Shown one piece after another: positions 42,834-51,181 of a stretch of DNA of 64,000 nucleotides. The notes under the pieces were generated by a model that ran no database searches, was not told the origin of the DNA, and saw only the letters and a program-made list of their open reading frames with translations. How positions within the stretch are numbered: position 1 is the first letter of the stretch; each line of letters begins with the position of its first letter. Both the position numbers and the translations under genes were made by a program. The stretch is taken from assembly GCA_019636015.1 (NCBI GenBank), contig JAHBYJ010000001.1, positions 372,001 to 436,000 on the forward strand, written 5' to 3'. Origin of the DNA: Parvibaculaceae bacterium. GTDB taxonomy: Bacteria > Pseudomonadota > Alphaproteobacteria > Parvibaculales > Parvibaculaceae.

Positions 42834-44308
42834 TCGACCGCCTCCGCCCTTTCCTCGCGCACGAAGAGCATGCCCGCAAGCCCGATCCCGAGGAGAATGA
42901 GGATCGAGGCAAAGCCGATGCGCTGGCTCTGGAAGAGATGCGTCACCACGCCGACGAGTAGCGGCCCGAGAAACGCCGTCGCCGTGCCGGACAACGCATA
43001 GATGCCGAAGAACTCCGACATCTTCGAAACGGGCGCGATGCGCGCGAGCATGGTGCGGCTGTTCGCATAGGCCGCCGTGATGCAGATCGCGACGATGAGA
43101 ACGACGATGAGATACATGAGTTCGGGCAGCGTCGCGAAGAAGGGCAGATCCCAGATCGGTCCTGCCGCCGCCGCATCGTAGGGCAGGAAGAAAAGCTCCG
43201 TCGGCGTGATCGAGATCGCGAGCACGAGCCCGACGCAGGTGCCGCCGATCGAAACGAGGATCGCCCGCTTCGAACCGAACGCATCGTCGAGCCAGCCGCC
43301 GAAGAAGCCGCCCGCCACCGCAAAGACCGAGAGCACGATGCCATAGATCGTGAGCGTGAGCGGGCCCCAGCCGAATACGCCCACCGCATAGACGCCGCCG
43401 AAGACGAGCACCGCCGTCTTGCCGTCATTGTAGAACATGCGCGCCCCGAGATAGATCGCGATGTTCCGGTAATGACGAAGCTTCCGCACCGTGCCGATGA
43501 CATTGCCGATGCCGCGCGCGATCGCCTTCTTCACCGGCACATTCGTGCCCTTCACATCGGGCGTCCACAGAAGCAGCGGCAGCGAGAAGACGAGCAGCCA
43601 CGCAGCGACGATGGGCCCCGAGATACGGCTGTTCTCATGCGCGGCGGCGTCGATGCCGAACAGCGGTGCGGAGGGCACGAAGCCCCAGTCCACATTGCCG
43701 GGCAGCATGAAGGCCCAGAGCATGAAGCAGAGAATGAGAAGCGCGCCGGCATTGCCGAGCGCAAGGCCGAGACCGGAAAGAAACCCGATCCGCTCATGCG
43801 GCGCGACGGCCGGCAGCATCGAATTGTGGAACACGGCGGAGAATTCGAACGCGACCGCGATCAGCACGATGAGCGCCGCGATGGAAAGAATGGAAAGTCC
43901 GCCCTCGCCCGGCACCGCCCACCACAGCGCGAACATGGCAGGCACCATGATCGCGATGAAGAAGACGATCCAGGGTTTGCGCTTGCCGCCCGTATCGGCG
44001 ATGGCGCCGAGAATGGGCCCGAGCGCTGCGATGAAGAAACCGGCAATGCCGTTGATGTTGCCCCAGATCGCCTGGCCGCGAACGGGATCGCCCACCACCG
44101 TGCTCGAGAAATAGGGCGAGAAGATATAGATGGTGATGAGGATCACATATGGATTGCGCGCCCATTCGAAAAGCGCCCAGCTCCACTGGCCCTTGCCGTC
44201 CGCCGCCTCGCCGCCCGAGGCGGAAAGAAGCTGCGCGCTTGCCTGTCCCGGCACCTGAACGCGGACAGGCTCGTCGCCCGGCCTCTTGTCGACGGCATCC
44301 ACTCTCAT
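42830..44308 (-). CDS. MFS transporter, UMF1/Atg22 type (first of a tandem pair)
   Basis: 492 residues; the ATG at 44308 has GGGAGGG upstream. Same plan as the next gene: WSWALFEWARNPYVILITIYIFSPYF, then GAIADTGGKRKPWIVFF, and NSRTMLARIAPVSKMSEFFGIYAL. Twelve membrane segments. The two proteins probably arose by duplication and may form a heteromer or handle related substrates. Direction of transport and substrate are unknown. Confidence 0.9.
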   Translation of the reverse strand: MRVDAVDKRPGDEPVRVQVPGQASAQLLSASGGEAADGKGQWSWALFEWARNPYVILITIYIFSPYFSSTVVGDPVRGQAIWGNINGIAGFFIAALGPILGAIADTGGKRKPWIVFFIAIMVPAMFALWWAVPGEGGLSILSIAALIVLIAVAFEFSAVFHNSMLPAVAPHERIGFLSGLGLALGNAGALLILCFMLWAFMLPGNVDWGFVPSAPLFGIDAAAHENSRISGPIVAAWLLVFSLPLLLWTPDVKGTNVPVKKAIARGIGNVIGTVRKLRHYRNIAIYLGARMFYNDGKTAVLVFGGVYAVGVFGWGPLTLTIYGIVLSVFAVAGGFFGGWLDDAFGSKRAILVSIGGTCVGLVLAISITPTELFFLPYDAAAAGPIWDLPFFATLPELMYLIVVLIVAICITAAYANSRTMLARIAPVSKMSEFFGIYALSGTATAFLGPLLVGVVTHLFQSQRIGFASILILLGIGLAGMLFVREERAEAVD

Positions 44309-44397
44309 CGCCCTCCCGTTACGCGCCGCTGCCCTGCCGCAACGGCGGCGCGAAGTGGAGCATGAAAGAGGCGGTCAGGGAAGCGCCGGAAAAAGCC

Positions 44398-44895
44398 CTA
44401 CGCGGCCACGCCGCAGCACTTCTTGTATTTCTTGCCGGAGCCGCAGGAGCAGGGATCGTTGCGGCCGATCTTCTCCGCGCGGCGCGGACGCACGCCCATG
44501 ATGCCGTCGACATACCACCAGCGTCCGTCCTGGCGCCTGAAGGTCGAGGTCTCGTGGTGGACGCGCTCGTCGCCGGCCTGGGTGTAATGCGCGACGAACT
44601 CGACGACGCCTTCATTCTCTCCCGTGCCGCCGCCTTCCGTGTGGCGAATCTCGAGGCCTGTCCATTCGCTCGCCGCTGCCCAGTCGGCCGCGCCCTTGGC
44701 GTCGAAATCCTCGCGCGTGCCGGGAAGCAGCGTTTCTTCGAGATAGGGGATATTGCCGGTCGCGAAGGCCGAATAGCGCGAGCGCATCAGCGCTTCGGGC
44801 GTCGGCGGCAGCTTGTCCCCGGTGAGATAAGGCTCGCAGCATTGGCCGAAATCGAGGCCCGAACGGCAGGGACAGGGAGCGGAACCGGAGATCAT
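44398..44895 (-). CDS. YchJ-family protein with two SEC-C-type cysteine motifs
   Basis: 165 residues. The N-terminus has [17 protein letters not shown] and the C-terminus [20 protein letters not shown], both SEC-C zinc motifs (CxC...CC). Between them is the YchJ NTF2-like domain: [20 protein letters not shown] and [27 protein letters not shown]. Proteins of this layout (UPF0225) have no established function; SEC-C motifs bind zinc and often contact nucleic acid or SecB. Confidence 0.88.
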   Translation of the reverse strand: MISGSAPCPCRSGLDFGQCCEPYLTGDKLPPTPEALMRSRYSAFATGNIPYLEETLLPGTREDFDAKGAADWAAASEWTGLEIRHTEGGGTGENEGVVEFVAHYTQAGDERVHHETSTFRRQDGRWWYVDGIMGVRPRRAEKIGRNDPCSCGSGKKYKKCCGVAA

Positions 44896-44926
44896 CGGAC
44901 ACCTCGAAAAGAAAAAGCCGCCCGGA

Positions 44927-44985
44927 GCGTTTCCAGGTGAAGTGCCACCTTTGAAATTAAGGGGCGGTTCGCCGTCCGGAAACGC
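44927..44985. repeat. Inverted-repeat intergenic element
   Basis: GCGTTTCC (44927-44934) pairs with GGAAACGC (44978-44985), enclosing AGGTGAAGTG. The layout resembles repeated intergenic elements seen in many Rhizobiales, but only one copy is present here. Confidence 0.35.
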
Positions 44986-45012
44986 GACCCGACAAAAATC
45001 GGGAGCGATTTT

Positions 45013-45050
45013 GCTTTTCGAAGAAAAGCGAAGCCGCTCCAGAGCGGCTT
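45013..45050 (-). terminator. Double hairpin downstream of tRNA-Gly
   Basis: AAGCCGCTC / GAGCGGCTT (45031-45050) and GCTTTTC-GAA-GAAAAGC (45013-45029) lie just downstream of the minus-strand tRNA. They probably end its transcript. Confidence 0.6.
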
Positions 45051-45057
45051 TGCATAT

Positions 45058-45132
45058 TGGAGCGGGCGATGAGATTCGAACTCACGACCCCAACCTTGGC
45101 AAGGTTGTGCTCTACCCCTGAGCTACGCCCGC
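45058..45132 (-). tRNA. tRNA-Gly (anticodon GCC)
   Basis: Complete cloverleaf on the minus strand: acceptor GCGGGCG / CGCCCGC, anticodon stem-loop CAACC-TTGCCAA-GGTTG (anticodon GCC), T-arm with GTTCGAATC. Discriminator T with encoded CCA. Confidence 0.97.
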
Positions 45133-45275
45133 ATCCGGGTCAGCCGGTGAGCCCGAAGGGCGCCAACCGGCTGTGAGGGCGGTGTTATGACCCATCGCTG
45201 GAGCCTTGGCAAGAGCGGAATTGCGTGGATTTTCACCCGCTTGCGGCGATGGCTTCCCCATGCCAATCAGGAGCC

Positions 45276-45824
45276 ATGAGCACCGGGAAACTGACCACGC
45301 CCGCCGAATTCCTCGCCTGGCTCGAGGAGAAGGGCATCCCCCATGAGAGCCGCGAGCACCCGCCCCTCCACACGGTCGAGGAGGCAGAGGCCCACCGCGC
45401 CACATGGGACGAAGCGGCGCGCGAGGGCGCCTTCTGCAAGAACCTGTTTCTCAAGGACAAGAAGGGCCGCCTCTTCCTCATCGTTGCGGAGGAACCGCGC
45501 GACCTTCGGCTGAACAGCCTGTCGAAGCCCATCGGCTCCGCCCGCCTCTCCTTCGGCAATGCCGAACTCATGTGGGAGGTGCTGGGCGTGCGGCCCGGCT
45601 CCGTCACGCCCTTTGCCCTGGTGAACGACCGCGACCGCCGCGTGACCCTGGTGCTCGACGCGCCCATGCTCGAGCATGAACGGCTCAACTACCACCCGCT
45701 CGACAATCGCTGGACGACCACGCTCACCCGCGCGGATTTCATGCGTTTCCTGAAGGAAACCGGCCACGAGCCGCTGATCCTCGACCTCGTGGCGGCGGCG
45801 GGCCCTAGCGGCGAAGCCGGCTGA
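45276..45824 (+). CDS. Prolyl-tRNA deacylase, YbaK/ProX type
   Basis: 182 residues from the ATG at 45276 (AGGAG upstream). Segments FLAWLEEKGIPHESREHPPLHTVEEA, GAFCKNLFLKDKKGRLFLIV, NSLSKPIGSARLSFGNAELMWEVLG and GSVTPFALVND match the ProXp-ala/PrdX family, which hydrolyses Ala- (or Cys-) tRNA-Pro, an error of prolyl-tRNA synthetase. The conserved lysine lies in KNLFLKD. The end overlaps the DUF4345 gene on the other strand by 20 bp. Confidence 0.92.
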   Translation: MSTGKLTTPAEFLAWLEEKGIPHESREHPPLHTVEEAEAHRATWDEAAREGAFCKNLFLKDKKGRLFLIVAEEPRDLRLNSLSKPIGSARLSFGNAELMWEVLGVRPGSVTPFALVNDRDRRVTLVLDAPMLEHERLNYHPLDNRWTTTLTRADFMRFLKETGHEPLILDLVAAAGPSGEAG

Positions 45825-46212
45825 GCCAGAAGGCGAGAAGCGGCATCAGGATCAGCTCCGCCGCAAGCGCCGAGCCGACATCCGAACTCAGAAAGGCCTC
45901 CATGTCGGGCTTCGCGAACCGCGCCACGCCGCCGAGAAAAATCCCCGCAAAGACCACATAAAGCGCCTGCGCATATTTCAGGGGGTCGAGCGCGCCGAGA
46001 AGGAGAACGAAGCCGGTGGCGGCGAAAAGCCCGCCGAGAAAGCGCGTATGACTGTCGATCAGCCTGTACTGCGCCTCATCCGTCACCGCGAAGAAAGGCC
46101 GCTCGCCGAGCCAGCCGGCGGTCGCGACCCCGCCCGCGACCACATTGAGGGCGAGCACGAGAACGATCGCGCCCGAAAGCGCGACGACGATACGAAACAG
46201 GGTCTGCGACAT
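45805..46212 (-). CDS. DUF4345 integral membrane protein
   Basis: 135 residues from the ATG at 46212. Four predicted membrane helices (about 4-24, 56-75, 80-100, 108-130). The loop RLIDSHTRFLGGLFAATGF with TRFLGG is the DUF4345 signature. Function unknown. Its 3' end overlaps the prolyl-tRNA deacylase gene on the other strand. Confidence 0.82.
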   Translation of the reverse strand: MSQTLFRIVVALSGAIVLVLALNVVAGGVATAGWLGERPFFAVTDEAQYRLIDSHTRFLGGLFAATGFVLLLGALDPLKYAQALYVVFAGIFLGGVARFAKPDMEAFLSSDVGSALAAELILMPLLAFWLSRLRR

Positions 46213-46410
46213 GGATTCCCCCCAAAAGGCCGCCTGAAGACGTTCCATAAATGGGGAGGCCGCCCCTCTTTAACAGGCCACGCCGCAGAAAATTCACGCT
46301 TCCTTGCGCCCATGGCGGCCGCCCGCTAAACCATTGTTTCACAAGCCCGCCGCCCCACCTTATGGGGGCGAAACGGCGGCAAGACCGGTGTTGAGAGAAC
46401 GGAACGGCAG

Positions 46411-47346
46411 ATGGAACCGATCATCGGACAAGGCGGCGGACAAAACGGCGGACAGGGCGGCATGGCGGGTGGGGGCGACCTCATCGTCGACACGACGACC
46501 CGCGATTTCGGCAGGGACGTGATCGAGGCCTCGCAGCAGGTTCCCGTCATCGTCGATTTCTGGGCGCCCTGGTGCGGGCCCTGCAAGCAGCTGACCCCCG
46601 TGCTCGAAAGCGCGGTGAAGGCGGCGCGCGGCGCCGTGAAGCTCGTGAAGATGAATATCGACGACGAGCCCGAAATCGCCCAGCAGCTCCGCATCCAGTC
46701 GATCCCCGCCGTCTACGCCTTCAAGGGTGGCCGCCCCGTGGACGGTTTCATGGGCGCGCTGCCGGAAAGCCAGGTGAAGGCGTTCATTGCCCGGCTCGCA
46801 GGCGGCGACATGGGCCCCTCGCCGGCGGAAGAACTGATCGAGCTCGGCCGCGAGGCCTTCGAGGCGGGCGACATCTCGCGCGCCGCACAGGCTTTCGCGC
46901 AGGCCGCGCAGGAAGAGCCCGGTCACCCGGCCGCCGTTGCAGGCCTTGCGCGCTGCTATATCGAGGCGGGCGATTTCGACCGCGCGAAACAGACGCTGGC
47001 GCTGGTCCGGCCCGATGCGCGCAACGATGCCGAAATCGCCGCCGCGCAGGCCGCCCTCTCGCTTGCCGAAAAGGCGGGCGATCTCGGCGACATCGCCGAG
47101 CTTCAGGCGAAGGTGGACGCGAACCCGAAGGACCATCAGGCCCGCTTCGACCTCGCGCTCGCGCTCAATGCGCGCGGCGACCGCGAAGGCGCAGTGGACC
47201 AGCTTCTCATCAGCATCGAATATGACCGCAACTGGAACGACCAGGCGGCCCGCAAGCAGCTCGTCGAATTCTTCGACGCCTATGGCCCGAAGGACGAGAT
47301 CACGCTGAGCGGCAGGCGCCGTCTTTCCTCGATCCTTTTCAGCTAG
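46411..47346 (+). CDS. Thioredoxin-TPR protein, YbbN/CnoX-type co-chaperone
   Basis: 311 residues. A thioredoxin domain (25-130) with an intact active site WAPWCGPCKQL (Cys55, Cys58) is followed by TPR-like helices (140-300: FEAGDISRAAQAFAQAAQEEPGHPAAVAGLARC and later DPKDHQARFDLALAL-type repeats). E. coli YbbN has lost one active-site cysteine; here both are present, so this version may be redox-active as in Caulobacter-type CnoX, which protects proteins under oxidative stress and hands them to GroEL. It starts a tight operon with the Lon-N-domain, Trm112 and DUF971 genes. Confidence 0.92.
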   Translation: MEPIIGQGGGQNGGQGGMAGGGDLIVDTTTRDFGRDVIEASQQVPVIVDFWAPWCGPCKQLTPVLESAVKAARGAVKLVKMNIDDEPEIAQQLRIQSIPAVYAFKGGRPVDGFMGALPESQVKAFIARLAGGDMGPSPAEELIELGREAFEAGDISRAAQAFAQAAQEEPGHPAAVAGLARCYIEAGDFDRAKQTLALVRPDARNDAEIAAAQAALSLAEKAGDLGDIAELQAKVDANPKDHQARFDLALALNARGDREGAVDQLLISIEYDRNWNDQAARKQLVEFFDAYGPKDEITLSGRRRLSSILFS

Positions 47347-47354
47347 GCCGCAAT

Positions 47355-48038
47355 ATGGGGCTCACGGATCAATATCGCAGCACGGAGGACATGCCGGGGG
47401 CGATCCCCGTCTTTCCGCTTGCCGGTGCGATATTGCTGCCGCGCGGACAATTGCCGCTCAACATCTTCGAGCCCCGCTACCTGAAAATGGTCGATGACGC
47501 CATGCGCACCGAGCGCATCATCGGCATGGTGCAGCCGGATGGCGAAGCGGCGATCCTCGCTTCGCAGATCGAGGGCAAGACACCGCCCCTCTGCGCCATC
47601 GGCTGCGCGGGCCGCATTACCTCCTGGGCGGAGACGGGCGATGGCCGCATCGTCATCACGCTGACCGGTATCATGCGCTTCCGGTTGAAGAACGAACTTG
47701 CCGCCATGACGCCCTATCGCCAGTTCGAGATCGCCTGGGACGAGTTCGCGGGCGACCTTGAGCCCGGTTTCGGACAGGACGAGGTGAGCCGCGAACGCCT
47801 CCTCGAAATCCTGAAGCAATATCTCGATACGCATGGGCTGCAGGCGGACTGGCGCGCGATCAAGCTCTCCTCGAACGAGACGCTGGTGAATTCGCTCTGC
47901 ACCATCAGCCCCTATGGGCCGCGCGAGAAACAGGCGCTGCTCGAGGCGAAATCGCTCGAAGACCGCAACCAGATGCTGATTGCCCTCACCGAAAAGGCGC
48001 TGCGCGAACTTTCGCCCGGCGATGCGACGGTTCAATAG
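47355..48038 (+). CDS. Lon N-terminal (substrate-binding) domain protein
   Basis: 227 residues, stand-alone LON_substr_bdg domain without ATPase or protease parts: [34 protein letters not shown] start, then GMVQPDG and [26 protein letters not shown]. Such proteins may bind unfolded proteins or act as adaptors. It lies 8 bp after the YbbN-type gene, which fits a shared protein-quality role, and 10 bp before the Trm112 gene. Confidence 0.92.
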   Translation: MGLTDQYRSTEDMPGAIPVFPLAGAILLPRGQLPLNIFEPRYLKMVDDAMRTERIIGMVQPDGEAAILASQIEGKTPPLCAIGCAGRITSWAETGDGRIVITLTGIMRFRLKNELAAMTPYRQFEIAWDEFAGDLEPGFGQDEVSRERLLEILKQYLDTHGLQADWRAIKLSSNETLVNSLCTISPYGPREKQALLEAKSLEDRNQMLIALTEKALRELSPGDATVQ

Positions 48039-48048
48039 GACGGAAAGA

Positions 48049-48267
48049 ATGACCGAGGCCGATATAAAGGAAGGCGCGCCTGCGCCGCGCATGGAAGTGG
48101 ACCCGAAGCTCCTCGAGATTCTCGTCTGCCCGGTGACGAAGTCGACGCTGCGCTACGACCGCGAGAAGCAGGAGCTTGTCTCCGACAAGGCCCGCCTCGC
48201 CTTCCCCATCCGCGACGGCATTCCGATCATGCTGGTCGACGAGGCGCGCTCGCTCGACGATGCGTGA
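48049..48267 (+). CDS. Trm112 family protein
   Basis: 72 residues from the ATG at 48049 (GGACGGAAAGA upstream). The domain reads [18 protein letters not shown]...[20 protein letters not shown], the bacterial Trm112/YcaR signature. Of the zinc cysteines only one (VCP) remains, which is common in this bacterial group. In eukaryotes Trm112 activates methyltransferases; bacterial partners are unclear. Its stop codon overlaps the DUF971 start. Confidence 0.92.
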   Translation: MTEADIKEGAPAPRMEVDPKLLEILVCPVTKSTLRYDREKQELVSDKARLAFPIRDGIPIMLVDEARSLDDA

Positions 48268-48616
48268 CGCCTGGCCGGCAAGCCTGAAGCTGAAAAAGGC
48301 CGAGCGCATTCTCGAAGTGACTTTCGAGGATGGCGCGCATTTCCGTCTGCCCGCCGAATTGCTGCGCGTCGAAAGCCCCTCCGCCGAGGTGCAGGGCCAC
48401 GGGCCCTCGCAGAAGAAGACCGTGCCCGGCAAGGCCAATGTCGCCATCGTCGCGCTCGAACCGGTCGGCAACTACGCCGTCCGCATCGTCTTCGACGACG
48501 GCCACGATACCGGCCTCTACACCTGGGACACGCTCTATCGGCTGGGGACCGACAGTGACAAGCTCTGGACGGATTACCTCACCGCATTGGAGCGGCAAGG
48601 CCTTAGCCGCGAGTGA
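48260..48616 (+). CDS. DUF971 protein (gamma-butyrobetaine hydroxylase-like N-terminal domain)
   Basis: 118 residues from the ATG at 48260, which overlaps the Trm112 gene by eight bases. [33 protein letters not shown] start (with the family's [13 protein letters not shown]) and [28 protein letters not shown] are DUF971 signatures. The domain binds zinc or iron in some relatives and is linked with iron-sulphur proteins. Last gene of the YbbN operon. Confidence 0.92.
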   Translation: MRDAWPASLKLKKAERILEVTFEDGAHFRLPAELLRVESPSAEVQGHGPSQKKTVPGKANVAIVALEPVGNYAVRIVFDDGHDTGLYTWDTLYRLGTDSDKLWTDYLTALERQGLSRE

Positions 48617-48660
48617 AGGTCAGAGGGTCTGAGCCGTCTGATTTTCGGGTATTTATGGGT

Positions 48661-48696
48661 ACGTTTTTGGGTATCACGACACTTACCCAAAAACGT
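48661..48696. repeat. Perfect 13-bp inverted repeat at the edge of an accessory islet
   Basis: ACGTTTTTGGGTA (48661-48673) and its exact complement (48684-48696) around a 10-base loop. It follows the YbbN operon after 44 bp and abuts the REP-like pair. Without a T run it is a poor terminator, though the stem could still stop transcription or protect the 3' end. Confidence 0.65.
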
Positions 48697-48786
48697 CATG
48701 GCCCGGCTTGTCCGGGCCATCCACGTCTTCACTTTCTTGCCAAGTCAGCCAAGACGTGGATGACCCGCATAAAGCGGGTCATGACG
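48694..48786. repeat. Inverted pair of palindromic repeats, second REP-like family
   Basis: CGTCATGGCCCGG...CCGGGCCATCCACGTCTT (48694-48728) and the inverted copy with CATCCACGTCTT read on the minus strand (48751-48786). Both carry stem-loops plus a shared ATCCACGTCTT tail, different from the CCGGGACCCACTC family. Confidence 0.7.
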
Positions 48787-48804
48787 CATGTTTTAGAATA
48801 GAAG

Positions 48805-49155
48805 TTAGCTGCTCAAATCGGCGCGCATAGTTGCAATGAGCCGTTCAAATGCAACACGTCTTTCGGCTTGATTGTCGTTGGTATCGACTATCTCTGGCAC
48901 ACAACGCGAGACATCCGGCGATCCAAATAGATCGCATCTGGTTTGCCACAGCGCAAAGTTCTTTGAGTTCTCATTTGAAGGCGCGATAGCCGCGCGATGT
49001 AGAGCATCGAGCAAACCCAAATACGCTTCCCGTTTCTCCTGATACATGCGGCTTGTCACATGCGGTCACCGAGCAATCAGGTGGTCAACGACAGATTTGA
49101 GAAGAGACCCAATACCCAGTCCGGCGATAAGCGGCAGTATCCAGTCGATTTGAAT
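48805..49155 (-). pseudogene. Frameshifted small membrane-protein gene remnant
   Basis: The minus strand shows two pieces in different frames. The first (49155-49066) reads IQIDWILPLIAGLGIGSLLKS...DHLIAR then stops: a membrane helix with no usable start codon. The second (49047 or 49059 to 48805) reads MYQEKREAYLGLLDALHRAAI... to MRADLSS. Together they resemble one protein with an N-terminal anchor and a helical C-terminal part; a shift of one base near 49065 breaks it. Alternatively the second part is a complete 80-residue gene. Base composition is AT-richer than the neighbours. Confidence 0.5.
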
Positions 49156-49162
49156 TCACGCT

Positions 49163-49546
49163 CTATATCAGATCGTCGAGATCGACGCGAAGCGCATCGG
49201 CCAGCGCCCGCATGGTCGAAACGGTGCCGTCGCGGCTCCCGTTCTCGATCTGCGAAAGATAAGGCTGGCTGATACCTGCCGCCTTCGACAGTTCGGCAAG
49301 TGTCATACCGCGATGACTACGCCAGACGCGAACGGGGTTCTCGCCATCGAGAAGACGATTGGCGATGTCAGCCGGAACAAGCTCGTCTTCTCCTGCCTTG
49401 AGCCGCCGCTTTGCTGCATCATAGGCCGCAACATCGGACACCGACTGCGCTGCCGCACGCAGCCTCTCATATTCCGCAAGCGGCAGCACGACGAGCTTGC
49501 CGCCTTCCGGCGTATCTATGATCTGCGGTTTGCTGGCGCTTGCCAT
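49163..49546 (-). CDS. XRE-type antitoxin (HTH) of a RelE module
   Basis: 127 residues. An N-terminal part with GGKLVVLPLAEYERLRAAA resembles a Phd-like segment, followed by the HTH VWRSHRGMTLAELSKAAGISQPYLSQIENGSRDGT (about 74-108). It lies two bases after the RelE-type toxin gene on the same strand, toxin first as in HigBA-type modules. It should bind the toxin and repress the pair. Confidence 0.88.
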   Translation of the reverse strand: MASASKPQIIDTPEGGKLVVLPLAEYERLRAAAQSVSDVAAYDAAKRRLKAGEDELVPADIANRLLDGENPVRVWRSHRGMTLAELSKAAGISQPYLSQIENGSRDGTVSTMRALADALRVDLDDLI

Positions 49547-49548
49547 TC

Positions 49549-49809
49549 CTAGTCCTCGTAGATGCTTCCGCGTGGGCCAATGGCGAGGATCGCCATGACA
49601 TTCCCCTGCTTGTCAAAAATCACGCGCCAGTTTCCGACGCGAAGCCTGAAGCCGTCCCGCCCCTTGAGCTGGACGACGTTGTTAGCCTGAGACGCCGGAT
49701 CGCGGGCATAGACCTCGATTTTCTGCCGGACGCGCTTGGCCTCGTTCGCCGGCATCCGCCTGAGCGATTTCACGGCATCCCTGCTATAGGCGATATCAAG
49801 CACCCGCAT
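49549..49809 (-). CDS. RelE/ParE-type toxin
   Basis: 86 residues. It has the RelE/ParE fold pattern: YSRDAVKSLRRMPANEAKRVRQKI, NNVVQLKGRDGFRLRVGNWRVIFD with the RVGNWRV(I/F) core strand, then IGPRGSIYED. RelE relatives cleave ribosome-bound mRNA, ParE relatives poison gyrase; the basic residues kept here favour the RelE kind but do not prove it. Toxin-first order. A palindrome lies directly upstream. Confidence 0.9.
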   Translation of the reverse strand: MRVLDIAYSRDAVKSLRRMPANEAKRVRQKIEVYARDPASQANNVVQLKGRDGFRLRVGNWRVIFDKQGNVMAILAIGPRGSIYED

Positions 49810-49812
49810 ACA

Positions 49813-49851
49813 TTAGCATTTTGCTAACATTCTGCAACAGAGAATTGCTAA
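49813..49851. promoter_or_regulatory. Palindromic operator of the RelE module
   Basis: TTAGCA-TTT-TGCTAA (49813-49827) starts 4 bp upstream of the toxin start codon, with an additional half-site TGCTAA at 49846-49851. Likely bound by the HTH antitoxin. Confidence 0.6.
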
Positions 49852-49864
49852 TAGAAAACTTTAC

Positions 49865-51088
49865 TTAAACCGCCTCGCCCCTGAGCAGCCGCGGCAAATC
49901 GCCGACCACGCCGCCGGCATGGCGCATGAAGAAGCGGCGCGCCGGGCCGATCTGCTGCACGATGCCGAGGCCGAGATCGCGTGCAAGCCGCACGGGGCCG
50001 ATATCGTTCGAGAACAGGCGATTGAGCCCGTCCATGAGGAGCGACAGCGCCACATTGTCGAAACGCCGCCAGCGCTGATAGCGCTCCAGCACATCGAGCG
50101 AACCGATATCGAGGCCGAGCCGCGCGGCATCCACGACGACTTCCGCCGCCGCCGCCACATCGCGCAGCCCGAGATTGAGCCCCTGCCCCGCAATCGGATG
50201 AATGCCATGCGCCGCATCGCCGATCAGCGCGAGACGCGGGCGCACATAGTCGCGCGCAAGCTGCAGCGTCAGCGGATAGGACCAGCGCGGGCCCACAGGC
50301 GCGCAGGCCCCGAGATAATCGCCGAAGCGCGCGCGCATCTCGTCCGCGAAGGCCTCGTCGGAAAGCGCGAGGATCGCTTTCGCGTCCGCCGTCTTTTCCG
50401 TCCAGACGAGCGAGGAGCGGTTGCCGACCATGGGCAATATCGCGAAAGGCCCGCCGGGCAGGAAATATTCCTGCGCCACGCCCTCATGCGGCGCTTCATG
50501 CTCGACCGTGCAGACGATGCCGGTCTGCCCGTAATCCCAGCCGACCGTCTTGATGCCCGCCGCCTCGCGCGTCGGCGATCCGCGCCCGTCGGCGGCGAAG
50601 CAGAGCCGCGCCGACACCGTCTCGCCATTGCCGAGCGTCGCGACCGCCTGCGCGCCATAATCGACGCGCTTCACGCCTTGAGGCGCGATCAAACGGATGA
50701 GCTTCTGATCCGCCACCGCCTTTTGCAGCGCGATCCGCATATGCCGGTTCTCGATCAGATGCCCGAGCGGCTCGTCGCCGATTTCCTTGTGATCGAAATG
50801 GAGGAAGAAGGGCGATGCCCCTTCGCGGACGCGCCCGTCCGACACCATGATGTCGTTGATCGGCTGCATCTGTCCTTCGAGATGCTGCGCCACGCCGAGC
50901 TGCGCGAGCATCCGGCATGAGGCAAAGGCGATCGCCGAGACGCGCCCGTCGAAAGCCGCATCCGTCGCCGTGGCGGGATCGAGCGCATCGACCACCGTCA
51001 CGCTGAGGCCCCCTTGCGCGCAGGCAAGCGCGAGCGGGAGGCCCGAAAGCCCGCCGCCGACGATCAGAATGTCGCTGTCCGGTTTCAT
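49865..51088 (-). CDS. UbiH/UbiF-family FAD-dependent hydroxylase
   Basis: 407 residues from the ATG at 51088. FAD motif ILIVGGGLSGLPLALACA (8-25), DG motif CFAADGRGSPTREAAGI, and the second FAD motif LALIGDAAHGIHPIAGQGLNLGLRD are complete. Ubiquinone-ring monooxygenases of this family (UbiH, UbiF, UbiL, UbiM) have overlapping sequences, so which ring position it hydroxylates is not decided here. Divergent from the amidase. Confidence 0.9.
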   Translation of the reverse strand: MKPDSDILIVGGGLSGLPLALACAQGGLSVTVVDALDPATATDAAFDGRVSAIAFASCRMLAQLGVAQHLEGQMQPINDIMVSDGRVREGASPFFLHFDHKEIGDEPLGHLIENRHMRIALQKAVADQKLIRLIAPQGVKRVDYGAQAVATLGNGETVSARLCFAADGRGSPTREAAGIKTVGWDYGQTGIVCTVEHEAPHEGVAQEYFLPGGPFAILPMVGNRSSLVWTEKTADAKAILALSDEAFADEMRARFGDYLGACAPVGPRWSYPLTLQLARDYVRPRLALIGDAAHGIHPIAGQGLNLGLRDVAAAAEVVVDAARLGLDIGSLDVLERYQRWRRFDNVALSLLMDGLNRLFSNDIGPVRLARDLGLGIVQQIGPARRFFMRHAGGVVGDLPRLLRGEAV

Positions 51089-51181
51089 GGGATGGAAGAT
51101 CGGCCGGGAGGGCCCGAAAGGCAAGCGGCGGATGGACGCAAGCGTCCATGGGCCCTAGTCTCCGCCCGTGAGGAGAGCCCC

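Noticed and set aside
48613..48801. A 62-codon plus-strand frame after the DUF971 gene
   Set aside because: It is translated from the inverted repeat and REP-like pair; no ribosome-binding site.
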